Part shown: positions 1-7,589 of the stretch, piece by piece | Layout of the letters: the number at the start of each line of letters is the position of its first letter | How positions within the stretch are numbered: the first letter of the stretch is position 1 | NCBI GenBank assembly: GCA_016214105.1 | Contig: JACRPD010000029.1 | Location: 1-46,148 of the forward strand | Origin: Candidatus Magasanikiibacteriota bacterium | Lineage (GTDB): Bacteria; Patescibacteriota; Patescibacteriia; Magasanikbacterales; UBA922 | Length of the DNA: 46,148 nt | Reading direction: 5' to 3' | The notes under the pieces: generated by a model | Database searches by the model: none | What the model saw: only the letters and a program-made list of their open reading frames with translations | Told to the model about the DNA's origin: nothing | Program-made: the position numbers and the translations under genes

Positions 1-2
1 AG

Positions 3-188
3 AATGGCCACCAGGAATCTTTCTTTGGCCGGTTCAAACAGGAAATGGAAAACATCCACCGTTTCAATTCCTTGGAAGAATTAATGGAAGGCATTTACCG
101 CCAAATTCACTACTACAACACCAAAAGAATACACAGCCGAATCAACACGACACCCCAGAACTTCTACCTAAAAGTCACATCCAGATAA
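3..188 (+). CDS. IS3-type transposase, C-terminal fragment (cut by window start)
   Basis: The open frame entering from the left edge reads through to TAA at 186-188 and gives about 61 residues. It contains ESFFGRFKQE, with the glutamate expected to be the last acid of the DDE triad, followed by YYNTKRIHSRINTTPQNFY. These are hallmarks of the C-terminal end of the integrase core (rve) in IS3/IS481-type transposases. The enzyme cuts and joins DNA ends of its insertion sequence. The upstream part lies outside the window, so whether the element is intact cannot be judged. The element's right end should lie in the next few tens of bases. An 8-bp inverted repeat (234-241 with 251-258) is present there, but no terminal repeat can be assigned without the other end. 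Confidence 0.8.
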   Translation, partial: NGHQESFFGRFKQEMENIHRFNSLEELMEGIYRQIHYYNTKRIHSRINTTPQNFYLKVTSR

Positions 189-399
189 CAAAGAACACCT
201 ATCCACAGATGTCTACGAAAAGGGGTACTTGACACACAGCGTTTGACCAGCGCTGTGTCTATTATATGGGGTACACATCAGGCGCCATTTGCATCATTCC
301 ATCAGATTTGATAGACTGACAATACTCAACAAGGTGACGCACGTGTCTCGTTCGATGGTCGTCTACTTGCGCCCGCCAAAGCAGGTTTTGTTTTTTATT
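189..399. other. Intergenic region between the transposase fragment and secA
   Basis: This stretch holds the presumed right end of the insertion sequence and the secA leader. An inverted repeat ACACAGCG (234-241) pairs with CGCTGTGT (251-258) across a 9-base loop. TTGACA at 229-234 and TTGACC at 243-248 resemble -35 boxes, and TATTAT at 260-265 resembles a -10 box, but no pair has 16-18 base spacing. I therefore cannot name a secA promoter. No further gene is visible. Confidence 0.4.
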
Positions 400-3138
400 A
401 TGTCATTTCTCACCAAAATTTTCGGCGATCCGAATGTGAAAAGTTTGAGTTTATTACAGCCGGTTGTTGATAAAATAAATACTTTGGAGCCGGAGATGGA
501 AAAATTGAGCGACGAAGCGCTGAAGGCGAAGACGGCTGAATTTAAGAGTCGGTTGCAAGCTTCAGAAACTTTGGATAATTTACTTCCCGAGGCTTTTGCG
601 GTTGTTCGGGAAGCGTCAAGACGCGCTACCGGCATGCGTCATTTTGACGTGCAATTAATCGGCGGTATTGCTTTGCATCGCGGGATGATTGCCGAAATGC
701 GTACCGGTGAAGGCAAGACTCTTGTCGCCACTCTGCCGGTTTATTTGAATGCCTTATCCGGCAAGGGAGTGCATGTGGTAACTGTGAATGATTATTTGGC
801 CAAACGCGACGCCGTGTGGATGGGGAAAATTTATGATTTTTTGGGATTGAGTGTCGGTATTATTCAGAATTTGAGAGTGAGCTATAAATACAACGGAACA
901 AGAAACAAGAAACAAGAAACAAACGCAGACGAGAGTTTTAAAGTAGAAGAAGAGTTTTTGGAGGCGTGTTCAAGACAAGAAGCATATCGGTGCGATATAA
1001 CTTACGGGACGAACAACGAGTTCGGTTTTGATTATTTGCGCGATAACATGGTCCAGAGTTTGGAAGAAATGGTAATGCGACCGGGCGATGAAATGAATTA
1101 CGCGATTGTTGACGAAGTTGACTCAATTTTAGTTGACGAAGCGCGCACGCCGTTGATTATTTCCGCGCCCGCGGAAGAAGCGACCCAGCAATATTATCAA
1201 TTTGCCAAATTAGTTAGGCAATTGGTGGAGAACGACCCTTCGAATCCCTCAGGGCTGGGAGATTATAATGTTGATGAAAAAATGCGCAGTTCCACTTTAA
1301 CGGAAGTAGGGATTGCCAAGTTTGAAAAATGGCTGGGCATAGAAAATATTTACGCTGAAGGCGGAATTCGCACCGTGCATCATGTTGAACAAGCTTTGAA
1401 GGCTGAAGTTTTATTCAAACGCGACCGGGATTATATCGTTGATAACGGCGAGGTGATTATTATTGACGAATTTACCGGCCGCAAGATGCCCGGACGGCGT
1501 TATTCCGAGGGTCTGCATCAGGCGATTGAGGCGAAAGAAAATACCAACATTCAGCGCGAGTCGCAGACTTTGGCGACAATCACTTTTCAAAATTTATTTA
1601 GAATGTATCGTAAATTATCCGGCATGACCGGTACCGCGTCAACCGAATCCGAAGAGTTCGCGAAAATTTACAATCTTGAAGTTCTTATCATCCCAACCAA
1701 CAAACCGGATAGACGAAACGATTTTCAAGACAGAATTTATCGAAATGAACAGGGGAAATACAAAGCAATCGCGGAAAGAATCAAAGAATGCCGAACAAAA
1801 GGCCAACCGATTTTAATCGGCACGATTTCAGTTGAAAAAAACGAAGCGTTAAGCGAGTATCTGGCAGCAAACGGAATTAAGCATGAGATTTTAAATGCTA
1901 AAAATCATGAACGAGAGGGTGAAATAATCGCCCAAGCCGGTCGTCCGGGAGCGGTTACTTTGGCAACTAACATGGCCGGCCGCGGCGTTGACATCAAGCT
2001 TGGCGGCGCGCTGGCAGTTGGCGAAGAGCATGAGAAAGTGGTTAAAGCGGGTGGTCTGTTCGTTTTAGGCACGGAACGGCACGAGTCTCGTCGCATTGAC
2101 AATCAGTTGCGCGGACGCGCGGCGCGGCAAGGCGATCCTGGCGAGACGCAGTTTTTCGTTTCCACTGACGATGATTTAATGCGTATTTTTGCCGGCGATC
2201 GCTTAAAATCCATTATGACCCGGTTGAAAGTTCCTGAAGATATGCCGATTGAGCAGAAAATGATTACGAAGATGCTGGAAACCGCGCAGAAAAAAGTTGA
2301 GGGGCATAATTTTGATATTCGCAAACATTTATTGGAATACGATGATGTTTTAAATAAGCATCGCGAAGTGATTTATAAGAAGAGAAGGCAGGCATTGGCG
2401 CCGGAAACTTCATTGAAGGAAATGATTCTGGATTTGATTGAGCAAGAAGTTGAATTTGTGGTATCATTCCATACGAATGTTGAGGATAGAAAAGAATGGA
2501 ATTTACAGGAAGTTTATGAAACCGCGCGCACAATTTTTCCTTTTTCAGAAGCGGAAAAAGAAGAGCTGTTGAAAATGAGCACCAGCGGAGAAACTAAATT
2601 GGAAGATGTTGAGGCGCGGGATGGCATTGTCAAATTTTTGTTAGCAAAAGCAGATCGCGAATATGAGGCGATTACGAAACAGGCGGCAGACGCGGCGGGA
2701 AATGAAGTTGATGGCGCGAAGCTGATGAAGGACTTTGAAAAAAATATTTTATTGCGTTCAATTGACAGTTTGTGGGTTGACCACCTTGTTGCCGTAGATT
2801 ATCTCCGCACCGGCATTGGCTTGCGAGGTTATGGCCAGCGCGATCCGTTGGTTGAATACAAAAAAGAAACTTATTTAATGTTTAATACTTTGTTATCCGG
2901 AATTCAGAAAGAAGTGGTTTACAGTTTTTATAAAATCGGCGCCGGTTTGAGACTTATCTCCGCTCCGCAGTCAGTAATGGCAAATGACAAACTGGTTTTG
3001 AAAGGCGCGCAGAAAGCCGCGGATGATGCCGTGTCAGTTCACAGCAAACCGCGTGATGATTCGGGAAACAAGATTGGGAGGAATGATTTATGTCCGTGCG
3101 GGAGTGGAAAGAAGTATAAGAAGTGCCACGGAGTGTAA
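400..3138 (+). CDS. secA: Preprotein translocase ATPase SecA
   Basis: SecA is the cytoplasmic motor that drives unfolded preproteins through the SecYEG channel using ATP. About 912 residues, close to the family length. Walker A TGEGKT is at residues 102-107, followed by VNDYLAKRDA, DEVDSILVDEARTPLIIS, the GMTGTA motif and the second ATPase domain (ATNMAGRGVDI, RGRAARQGDPG). The C-terminus carries the SEC-C zinc motif CPCGSGKKYKKCHG. I chose ATG 400 because MSFLTKIFGDPNVK matches the SecA N-terminus; the in-frame ATG-type start 111 bases upstream would add unrelated residues. A 7-bp tandem repeat (897-922) encodes low-complexity residues just before the conserved YGTNNEFGFDYLRD segment, a region that varies among SecA proteins. 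Confidence 0.97.
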   Translation: MSFLTKIFGDPNVKSLSLLQPVVDKINTLEPEMEKLSDEALKAKTAEFKSRLQASETLDNLLPEAFAVVREASRRATGMRHFDVQLIGGIALHRGMIAEMRTGEGKTLVATLPVYLNALSGKGVHVVTVNDYLAKRDAVWMGKIYDFLGLSVGIIQNLRVSYKYNGTRNKKQETNADESFKVEEEFLEACSRQEAYRCDITYGTNNEFGFDYLRDNMVQSLEEMVMRPGDEMNYAIVDEVDSILVDEARTPLIISAPAEEATQQYYQFAKLVRQLVENDPSNPSGLGDYNVDEKMRSSTLTEVGIAKFEKWLGIENIYAEGGIRTVHHVEQALKAEVLFKRDRDYIVDNGEVIIIDEFTGRKMPGRRYSEGLHQAIEAKENTNIQRESQTLATITFQNLFRMYRKLSGMTGTASTESEEFAKIYNLEVLIIPTNKPDRRNDFQDRIYRNEQGKYKAIAERIKECRTKGQPILIGTISVEKNEALSEYLAANGIKHEILNAKNHEREGEIIAQAGRPGAVTLATNMAGRGVDIKLGGALAVGEEHEKVVKAGGLFVLGTERHESRRIDNQLRGRAARQGDPGETQFFVSTDDDLMRIFAGDRLKSIMTRLKVPEDMPIEQKMITKMLETAQKKVEGHNFDIRKHLLEYDDVLNKHREVIYKKRRQALAPETSLKEMILDLIEQEVEFVVSFHTNVEDRKEWNLQEVYETARTIFPFSEAEKEELLKMSTSGETKLEDVEARDGIVKFLLAKADREYEAITKQAADAAGNEVDGAKLMKDFEKNILLRSIDSLWVDHLVAVDYLRTGIGLRGYGQRDPLVEYKKETYLMFNTLLSGIQKEVVYSFYKIGAGLRLISAPQSVMANDKLVLKGAQKAADDAVSVHSKPRDDSGNKIGRNDLCPCGSGKKYKKCHGV
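897..922. repeat. Tandem 7-bp repeat (AAGAAAC-type, about 3.7 copies) inside secA
   Basis: Every base from 897 to 915 equals the base seven positions later, giving 26 bases of perfect heptamer array. It is translated as part of a low-complexity stretch (TRNKKQET). A change of one unit would shift the reading frame of secA. Confidence 0.85.
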
Positions 3139-3162
3139 ATATTAAGAAAATATTAACTAAAT

Positions 3163-3495
3163 ATGTTACGGGAATCAGAATTTGTTAAAATCAGAGTAAC
3201 CGTACCCAGCGGCGAGGCGGCGGAAAAAGTCAGGCAAGCTCTTGGCTCTGCCGGAGCCGGCGCGCAAGGGAATTATGAGAATTGTTCGCTTTCTTATCCG
3301 GTAATTGGCCGATTTAAGCCTTTGGCTGGCGCAAATCCGGCGATTGGATCAGTCAGCAAGCAGGAGGAAGTTGAGGAAGAAATGATTGAAATGCTTTGCC
3401 ATAAAGATAAAGTGAAAGAAGTAATTGCCGCCTTAAAAAAAGCGCATCCGTACGAAGAACCGGCGATTGATATAATTCCGAGGTTAGAGATATAA
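3163..3495 (+). CDS. NIF3/YqfO-type domain protein (COG3323-like)
   Basis: A 110-residue protein resembling the PII/CutA-like domain inserted in YqfO/NIF3 proteins, here standing alone. The recognisable motifs are GAGAQGNYENCSLS, GRFKPLAGANPAIG and the C-terminal KKAHPYEEPAIDI. In the family this domain forms trimers or dimers and its biochemical role is unsettled, so no reaction is claimed. It starts 24 bases after the secA stop and probably shares its transcript. It is followed directly by a long dispersed palindrome and tRNA-Thr. Family assignment is by motif recognition; confidence is good for the family and low for function. Confidence 0.8.
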   Translation: MLRESEFVKIRVTVPSGEAAEKVRQALGSAGAGAQGNYENCSLSYPVIGRFKPLAGANPAIGSVSKQEEVEEEMIEMLCHKDKVKEVIAALKKAHPYEEPAIDIIPRLEI

Positions 3496-3496
3496 A

Positions 3497-3628
3497 GTCA
3501 TTGCGAGGAGGAGCTCGCGCGACGACGAAGCAATCCAGTCGTAAGTGTTTCATGAAAGAGTTGGCGATGGATTGCCGCGTCGCTCGCCTGCCTGTCCGGT
3601 AGGCAGGTTCCTCGTTCCTCGCAATGAC
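3497..3628. repeat. Composite dispersed palindrome with a nested 23-bp palindrome
   Basis: Perfect 13-bp outer arms GTCATTGCGAGGA (3497-3509) and TCCTCGCAATGAC (3616-3628) enclose inner imperfect arms (around CGACGAAGCAATCCA and TGGATTGCCGCGTCG). A second palindrome, GCCTGCCT...AGGCAGG, lies at 3586-3608 and recurs inside priA at 41517-41539. The right-hand 16 bases TTCCTCGCAATGACAG (3615-3630) recur exactly inside the wecG-like gene (34352-34367). The element ends 5 bases before tRNA-Thr. Confidence 0.85.
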
Positions 3629-3633
3629 AGTGC

Positions 3634-3704
3634 GCCCCCTTGGTTCAGTGGTAGAACAGTGGTATCGTAAACCACAAACGTCAGTCCGATTCTGACAGGG
3701 GGCT
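3634..3704 (+). tRNA. tRNA-Thr (anticodon CGT)
   Basis: A full cloverleaf can be drawn. Acceptor GCCCCCT (3634-3640) pairs with AGGGGGC (3697-3703). D stem GTTC/GAAC. Anticodon stem GTGGT/ACCAC with loop ATCGTAA and anticodon CGT at 3666-3668. T stem GTCAG/CTGAC with loop TCCGATT. The discriminator is T3704. CCA is not encoded (the next bases are CAA), so it must be added by tRNA nucleotidyltransferase. The T-loop starts TCC rather than the usual TTC, a small departure from consensus. It decodes ACG codons. Confidence 0.93.
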
Positions 3705-3730
3705 CAAAATAAACTACTTTTACAAATATC

Positions 3731-3762
3731 CCTTCTCTGTATGATTATGAGAAGGATTTTTT
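3731..3762 (+). terminator. Rho-independent terminator after tRNA-Thr
   Basis: CCTTCTC (3731-3737) pairs with GAGAAGG (3749-3755) across an 11-base loop and is followed by A and six T residues (3757-3762). It would end the secA / NIF3-like / tRNA-Thr transcript before the ftsE promoter. Confidence 0.75.
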
Positions 3763-3822
3763 ATTGGTGTTTATTAGCGGTCGTTAAATTAGTGGGCTGT
3801 TATTCTATATTTTTTTGTTTTG

Positions 3823-3831
3823 TGTTATAAT
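3823..3831 (+). promoter_or_regulatory. Extended -10 promoter for ftsE, near-leaderless
   Basis: TGT followed by a perfect TATAAT (3826-3831) lies just 9 bases before the ftsE ATG at 3841. Transcription would start at about 3838-3841, so the mRNA would have little or no 5' leader, which fits the absence of an SD sequence. No convincing -35 box is present, as expected for an extended -10 promoter. Confidence 0.7.
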
Positions 3832-3840
3832 ATCCCCATT

Positions 3841-4521
3841 ATGATCAAGCTCGCCAATGTTTCCAAACATTACACCAAAGACAGCATCGGATTGGATGAT
3901 GTGAATTTGGAAATTGAGCCGGGCGAGTTTGTTTCCGTGGTTGGGCAAAGCGGCACCGGCAAGACGACGTTGGTTAAATTGATTATCGCGGAAGAAAAAC
4001 CAACCCGCGGTCAGATTGATGTTTGTGGTTGGGATATTACTAAAATCCATCAGCGCGATATTCCGTTTTTGCGCCGGCAGATCGGCGTGATTTTTCAAGA
4101 TTTTAAATTATTAAAGAAAAAAACCGTTCAAGAAAATGTCGCTTTCGCGTTGGAAGTCGCCGGAGCGCCGCATTCGCGCATTAGAGAAGTGGTTCCGAAA
4201 GTTTTGGATATTGTTGGCTTAAGAAAAAAAGTTGACAGCTACCCGCACCAAATTTCCGGCGGCGAACAACAGCGGGTGGTTATCGCGCGGTCATTGGTGC
4301 ATCGCCCGAAAATTTTGGTAGCTGACGAGCCGACCGGCAATCTTGATTCAATCAACACTGAAGAAATTATTGAAATATTAAAACGAATCAACGAATTCGG
4401 CACCACGATTTTATTAGTCACGCATAACCGCGAAGTGGTCAATCGTCTACGCAAGCGGGTCGTTAGCCTGCATAACGGCCGCATCATCGCGGATGAAAAA
4501 GAAGGAAAGTACCGATTGTAG
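3841..4521 (+). CDS. ftsE: Cell-division ATP-binding protein FtsE
   Basis: FtsE is the cytoplasmic ATPase partner of the membrane protein FtsX; the FtsEX complex controls peptidoglycan hydrolases at the septum and is not a classical transporter. 226 residues, the usual length. Walker A GQSGTGKT is at about residues 35-42. The Q-loop region is VIFQDFKLL, the signature is ISGGEQQRVVIARSL, and Walker B is ILVADEPTGNLD, typical of the FtsE/LolD group. I chose ATG 3841 (MIKLANVSKHY) because the promoter -10 box lies across the only earlier in-frame start. ftsX follows 127 bases downstream after an imperfect hairpin. Confidence 0.95.
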   Translation: MIKLANVSKHYTKDSIGLDDVNLEIEPGEFVSVVGQSGTGKTTLVKLIIAEEKPTRGQIDVCGWDITKIHQRDIPFLRRQIGVIFQDFKLLKKKTVQENVAFALEVAGAPHSRIREVVPKVLDIVGLRKKVDSYPHQISGGEQQRVVIARSLVHRPKILVADEPTGNLDSINTEEIIEILKRINEFGTTILLVTHNREVVNRLRKRVVSLHNGRIIADEKEGKYRL

Positions 4522-4648
4522 CCCACCAATACGACGACCACTAATTGTCACAAATTTGTTAGCGTTCGTCGTTGGTTGGTAGGCATCATTTGACTTTAAT
4601 ATTCATGATAGTTTAAAAATTTAAGAGACTATGATAAATTAGTGGGCT
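4522..4648. other. ftsE-ftsX spacer with imperfect hairpin and a repeated 14-bp leader
   Basis: The segment ACGACGACC near 4532 and the segment CGTTCGTCGTTGG near 4563 form an imperfect inverted repeat around TTGTCACAAATTTGTTAG. TAAATTAGTGGGCT at 4635-4648 abuts the ftsX ATG and exactly repeats 3785-3798, which lies upstream of ftsE. There is no T-run, so the hairpin is not a clear terminator. Confidence 0.55.
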
Positions 4649-5557
4649 ATGTTATCATTATTTCGTATAATCAAATTTTGTTTTCAAGATATAATGCGGA
4701 ACGTCGGTTTATCGTATCAGACCGTGCTGATTTTGGTTTTACTGCTGTTATCCGTGAATACTCTCGTGGTAATCAACGTTTTTACCAATGAGGCGGTTAG
4801 ATCCATCAAAGACCAGATCGATGTCAGTTTATATTTTAATTATGAAGCTAACGATGAAGAAATCAATGAAGTAAAAAGTTATGTCGGCGGGTTTCCGGAA
4901 GTTACCGAGATTATTTTTTTGAATCGCGACGAAGTTTTGGCAAAATTTAAAGAACAACACAAAGATAATCCGGAGGTATTATCAGCCCTTACTGAATTGG
5001 GCGAAAATCCGCTCGGTCCCACGATGATTGTAAAGACCAGAGAACCGAAAGATTATGAAAAAGTAATTAAAGCTTTGAATGTGCCTGAGTATGAAAATAT
5101 CATTGAGGCAAAAACTTTCGGCGATACCCAGCGCGCGATTGATCGGATACATGTGGTAACCACCCAAGTCGAACGTTTCGCCATCGGCTTAAGTCTGTTG
5201 TTCGCTCTGATTGCGTTTTTAATAATTCTAAACACAATTCGGGTAGCCATTTACACCCAGCGGATAGAAATTAGCATTAAAAAATTGGTAGGCGCGTCAA
5301 ATTGGTTTGTCCGCGGGCCGTATGTTATTGAATCAATCTTTTTTACTATCGCGAGCGTTTTAATCACCGCCGGCTTCCTCTGGGTCGCTTTCCGTCTGCT
5401 TGATCCCTACACCGCGGTTGTATTTAAGAAACAAAATTTATTATTTAATTATTACTTGGAAAACAAATATCTGCTCGCCGGCGCGCAATTTGGTTCAGTG
5501 TTATTTTTAACCGTTGTATCAAGTTTGCTGGCGATGAGGAGGTATTTGAGGGTGTAG
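4649..5557 (+). CDS. ftsX: Cell-division protein FtsX
   Basis: The membrane partner of FtsE, which transmits ATPase-driven changes to extracytoplasmic wall hydrolases. 302 residues. One membrane segment lies near the N-terminus (about 20-42). An extracytoplasmic domain follows, ending with TTQVERFAIG. Three further membrane segments lie in the C-terminal FtsX domain, with the typical cytoplasmic motif EISIKKLVGASNWFVRGPYVIE. The start codon directly follows the 14-bp sequence TAAATTAGTGGGCT, which is also found before ftsE, and no SD is visible. A strong terminator follows. A LytM-type peptidase elsewhere in the window (30679-31920) is a plausible target, by inference only. Confidence 0.95.
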   Translation: MLSLFRIIKFCFQDIMRNVGLSYQTVLILVLLLLSVNTLVVINVFTNEAVRSIKDQIDVSLYFNYEANDEEINEVKSYVGGFPEVTEIIFLNRDEVLAKFKEQHKDNPEVLSALTELGENPLGPTMIVKTREPKDYEKVIKALNVPEYENIIEAKTFGDTQRAIDRIHVVTTQVERFAIGLSLLFALIAFLIILNTIRVAIYTQRIEISIKKLVGASNWFVRGPYVIESIFFTIASVLITAGFLWVAFRLLDPYTAVVFKKQNLLFNYYLENKYLLAGAQFGSVLFLTVVSSLLAMRRYLRV

Positions 5558-5594
5558 GGGATTGACGAGGAGATAAAATTTATGTTATTATTCC

Positions 5595-5620
5595 ACCAGC
5601 CAAACGGCTGGTTTTATTTC
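5595..5620 (+). terminator. Rho-independent terminator after ftsX
   Basis: ACCAGCC (5595-5601) pairs with GGCTGGT (5606-5612) across an AAAC loop and runs into TTTATTTC. It closes the ftsEX unit. Confidence 0.75.
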
Positions 5621-5662
5621 TAAATAATGTCTTTGTTTGGCATTCACCGCGTTTTATGGCTT

Positions 5663-5692
5663 GTCATCCTCGCCGAAGCGGGGATCCAGAAA
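5663..5692. repeat. Dispersed palindromic repeat (GTCATCC...GGGGATCC type)
   Basis: The sequence beginning GTCATCCTCGCCGAAGCG and ending GGGGATCCAGA is a partially self-complementary unit. It belongs to the same general class of intergenic palindromes as those at 3497, 23689 and 43021. It sits 12 bases before tRNA-Gln. Confidence 0.5.
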
Positions 5693-5704
5693 TCGTTTCT
5701 AAAC

Positions 5705-5775
5705 TCCGGGGTCGGCTAACGGCAGGCCAGAAGCCTTTGAAGCTTTTTATCTTGGTTCGAATCCAAGCCCCGGAA
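5705..5775 (+). tRNA. tRNA-Gln (anticodon TTG)
   Basis: Acceptor TCCGGGG (5705-5711) pairs with CCCCGGA (5768-5774). D stem GGC/GCC with loop TAACGGCAG. Anticodon stem GAAGC/GCTTT (one G-U) with loop CTTTGAA and anticodon TTG at 5737-5739. T stem CTTGG/CCAAG with the consensus loop TTCGAAT. The discriminator is A5775. CCA is not encoded. It decodes CAA, and CAG by wobble. Confidence 0.93.
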
Positions 5776-5806
5776 CAACACAAAATATCTCAACCTTCTA
5801 TCACAT

Positions 5807-7306
5807 ATGAACCTCCTCAAATCACTCCTCCAATCGTTCAAAAAAGCTATTGCCGCCAATGAAGATGTGCAAGGATTGATTAAAAAATATCCTCGGCTGG
5901 CGAGTTTTTTTAAACAGCGGACGGATCGGACGAAATTTATCGGTCTGCCGGTCAGTATTTTCGCGATCGCGTTTTTGTACGTTTTGTTTCTTTTTCTCGG
6001 CGCGATTCAAGATTTTGTCGCTTCGGATATTATCGTTAACGCTGATACGCGGGTTAACGCTCTGCTTTATTTTTTTCGCAACGCAACAGCAGTGAAAATG
6101 TTTCTTTGGGTTACTTTGTTGGGAAAAAGTTCCACCATCATTGTGTTCACGTTTAGCGCTTCTCTCTTGCTTTGGTTTTGGAATAAAAGATGGCAAATTG
6201 CCACTCTTTGGTCTTCGGTTATCGGTAGCGCCGCTTTTGTTTTTATTAGCAAGATTTTTTTTGACCGGCCTCGGCCGATTAACGCGGTTTATTTGGAAAA
6301 TTCCGCGTCATTTCCCAGCGGACATTCGACCTTGGCCATCGCTTTTTATGGATTCATCGCTTATTTATTGATACGCAAAACAAAGAGTTTGGTCTTCCGC
6401 GCCATTATTGTTTTAATTGAAATTCTGTTAGCGCTGGCAATCGGTTTTAGCCGACTTTATTTAGGAGTGCATTATGTAAGCGATGTTTGGGCAGGTTTTT
6501 TGTTAGGATTGCTGTGGTTGATTATTGCTATTAGCATTTCTGAATGGAGTCTTTTTAAAACACAGGGTGTTGTAAATCAAAACAAACCCGCTAATAAATA
6601 TAAAGGAGTGATAGCTGTTGGTTTAATTGGCTTCGGACTTATTTTTTATGTTGTTTCCGGCATATTTTATCACCCAAAACTTACGTTTCAAACACAGGCT
6701 GGCGTTCAAACAACAATATCAACCGCTGCGAATGTTTTTTCTGAATCCGGTTTTTCTCCTTATACGGAAACACTGACCGGCGAAAGTCAAGAGCCAATAA
6801 GTTTTATCGCTGTTGCAAAAGATGACAACGCTTTGATAGCCGAGTTTAAAAAAGCCGGCTGGCTTTTAGCTGATCCGGTAAATTTTGATTCGGTTTTAGC
6901 ATTGGCGAAATCAGCGATTTTAAACAAAGAATATGACGCCGCGCCGATGACGCCGTCGTTTTGGAATAAACAAGTGCATAATTTTGGTTTTGAAAAATCA
7001 ACCGAAACCAAGAGCGTGAGGCAGCGCCACCACGCGCGATTTTGGAAAACCAATCTCAAACTCGCGACCGGAGAAAATATTTATTTAGGCACGGCGAGCT
7101 TGGATATTGGCGTTAAATGGTTTATCACGCACAAAATAAGCCCGGATATTGATACTGAAAGAGATTTGCTGTTTGCGGATTTACAAAAAACCGGAGTGGT
7201 TAAAAGTTTTGAAAAAATTAAATCAGTCAGTCCCGTGTTGGGGAAAAACTTTAGTGGCGATCAATTCTTCACTGATGGCGAAGCGTATTTACTGTTTTTT
7301 TATTGA
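5807..7306 (+). CDS. PAP2 membrane phosphatase fused to an LssY-type C-terminal domain
   Basis: Probably an integral-membrane lipid phosphatase or phosphotransferase acting on lipid phosphates, for example undecaprenyl or phosphatidate types; the substrate is not known. 499 residues. The first roughly 260 hold several membrane segments and the three PAP2 motifs: KIFFDRPRP, PSGHS and SRLYLGVHYVSD. After another membrane segment (about 265-287) comes a soluble region with ARFW, ASLDIGVKWF and IDTERDLLF, which matches the LssY C-terminal domain known from Legionella PAP2 proteins. The gene stands alone after tRNA-Gln. The promoter of the next small gene overlaps its last codons (7303-7308). Confidence 0.85.
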   Translation: MNLLKSLLQSFKKAIAANEDVQGLIKKYPRLASFFKQRTDRTKFIGLPVSIFAIAFLYVLFLFLGAIQDFVASDIIVNADTRVNALLYFFRNATAVKMFLWVTLLGKSSTIIVFTFSASLLLWFWNKRWQIATLWSSVIGSAAFVFISKIFFDRPRPINAVYLENSASFPSGHSTLAIAFYGFIAYLLIRKTKSLVFRAIIVLIEILLALAIGFSRLYLGVHYVSDVWAGFLLGLLWLIIAISISEWSLFKTQGVVNQNKPANKYKGVIAVGLIGFGLIFYVVSGIFYHPKLTFQTQAGVQTTISTAANVFSESGFSPYTETLTGESQEPISFIAVAKDDNALIAEFKKAGWLLADPVNFDSVLALAKSAILNKEYDAAPMTPSFWNKQVHNFGFEKSTETKSVRQRHHARFWKTNLKLATGENIYLGTASLDIGVKWFITHKISPDIDTERDLLFADLQKTGVVKSFEKIKSVSPVLGKNFSGDQFFTDGEAYLLFFY

Positions 7307-7331
7307 CAAGTTCAGTACGAAGTGTTTTAAT
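7303..7331 (+). promoter_or_regulatory. Sigma70-type promoter for the 69-residue gene
   Basis: TTGACA (7303-7308) and TTTAAT (7326-7331) are separated by 17 bases. This is one of the most canonical promoters in the window, placed over the end of the preceding gene. The predicted start at about 7338 leaves a 30-base leader holding a strong SD. Confidence 0.65.
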
Positions 7332-7367
7332 ACAGACTCAAAATATGGTGAAAGGAGGAAAAACGCC

Positions 7368-7577
7368 ATGGAAGGAAGCAGACGCGTATTTAGTGGCCGG
7401 AATCAGGCTGATGTGGATGCAAAGCTCAAGGAATACTTGATGCGCGTCCACGGCGCGGTAGCTGTCCTTGGGATGGAATACAGAGAATCGGGCGATGAGT
7501 CCGAACCATGGCAGCTGATTTTCAGCTTCCACATCACCTCTGTTGACGATCCATGCACAACTACAGTGCGCCAATAG
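7368..7577 (+). CDS. Hypothetical small protein, 69 residues, strong SD
   Basis: I do not recognise this protein. It starts at ATG 7368 (MEGSRRVFSGRN) behind AAAGGAGG at 7351-7358, nine bases upstream. This SD is much stronger than those of neighbouring genes. The product is soluble, with a predicted helix (ADVDAKLKEYLMRVHG) followed by a beta-rich segment (AVAVLGMEY, WQLIFSFHITSV). Base composition is more GC-rich than most of the window. It has its own promoter and is followed immediately by a second SD with a five-codon reading frame and a large stem-loop. The unit could be imported, or a small regulatory gene; function unknown. Confidence 0.65.
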   Translation: MEGSRRVFSGRNQADVDAKLKEYLMRVHGAVAVLGMEYRESGDESEPWQLIFSFHITSVDDPCTTTVRQ

Positions 7578-7589
7578 AAAGGAGGCTGT

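Noticed and set aside
229..265. Sigma70 promoter for secA using TTGACA at 229 or TTGACC at 243 with TATTAT at 260
   Set aside because: The spacings are 25 and 11 bases, so neither makes a plausible promoter.
5656..5862. A 68-residue reading frame over the tRNA-Gln gene
   Set aside because: It runs through a dispersed repeat and a complete tRNA cloverleaf, and the peptide has no protein-like features.
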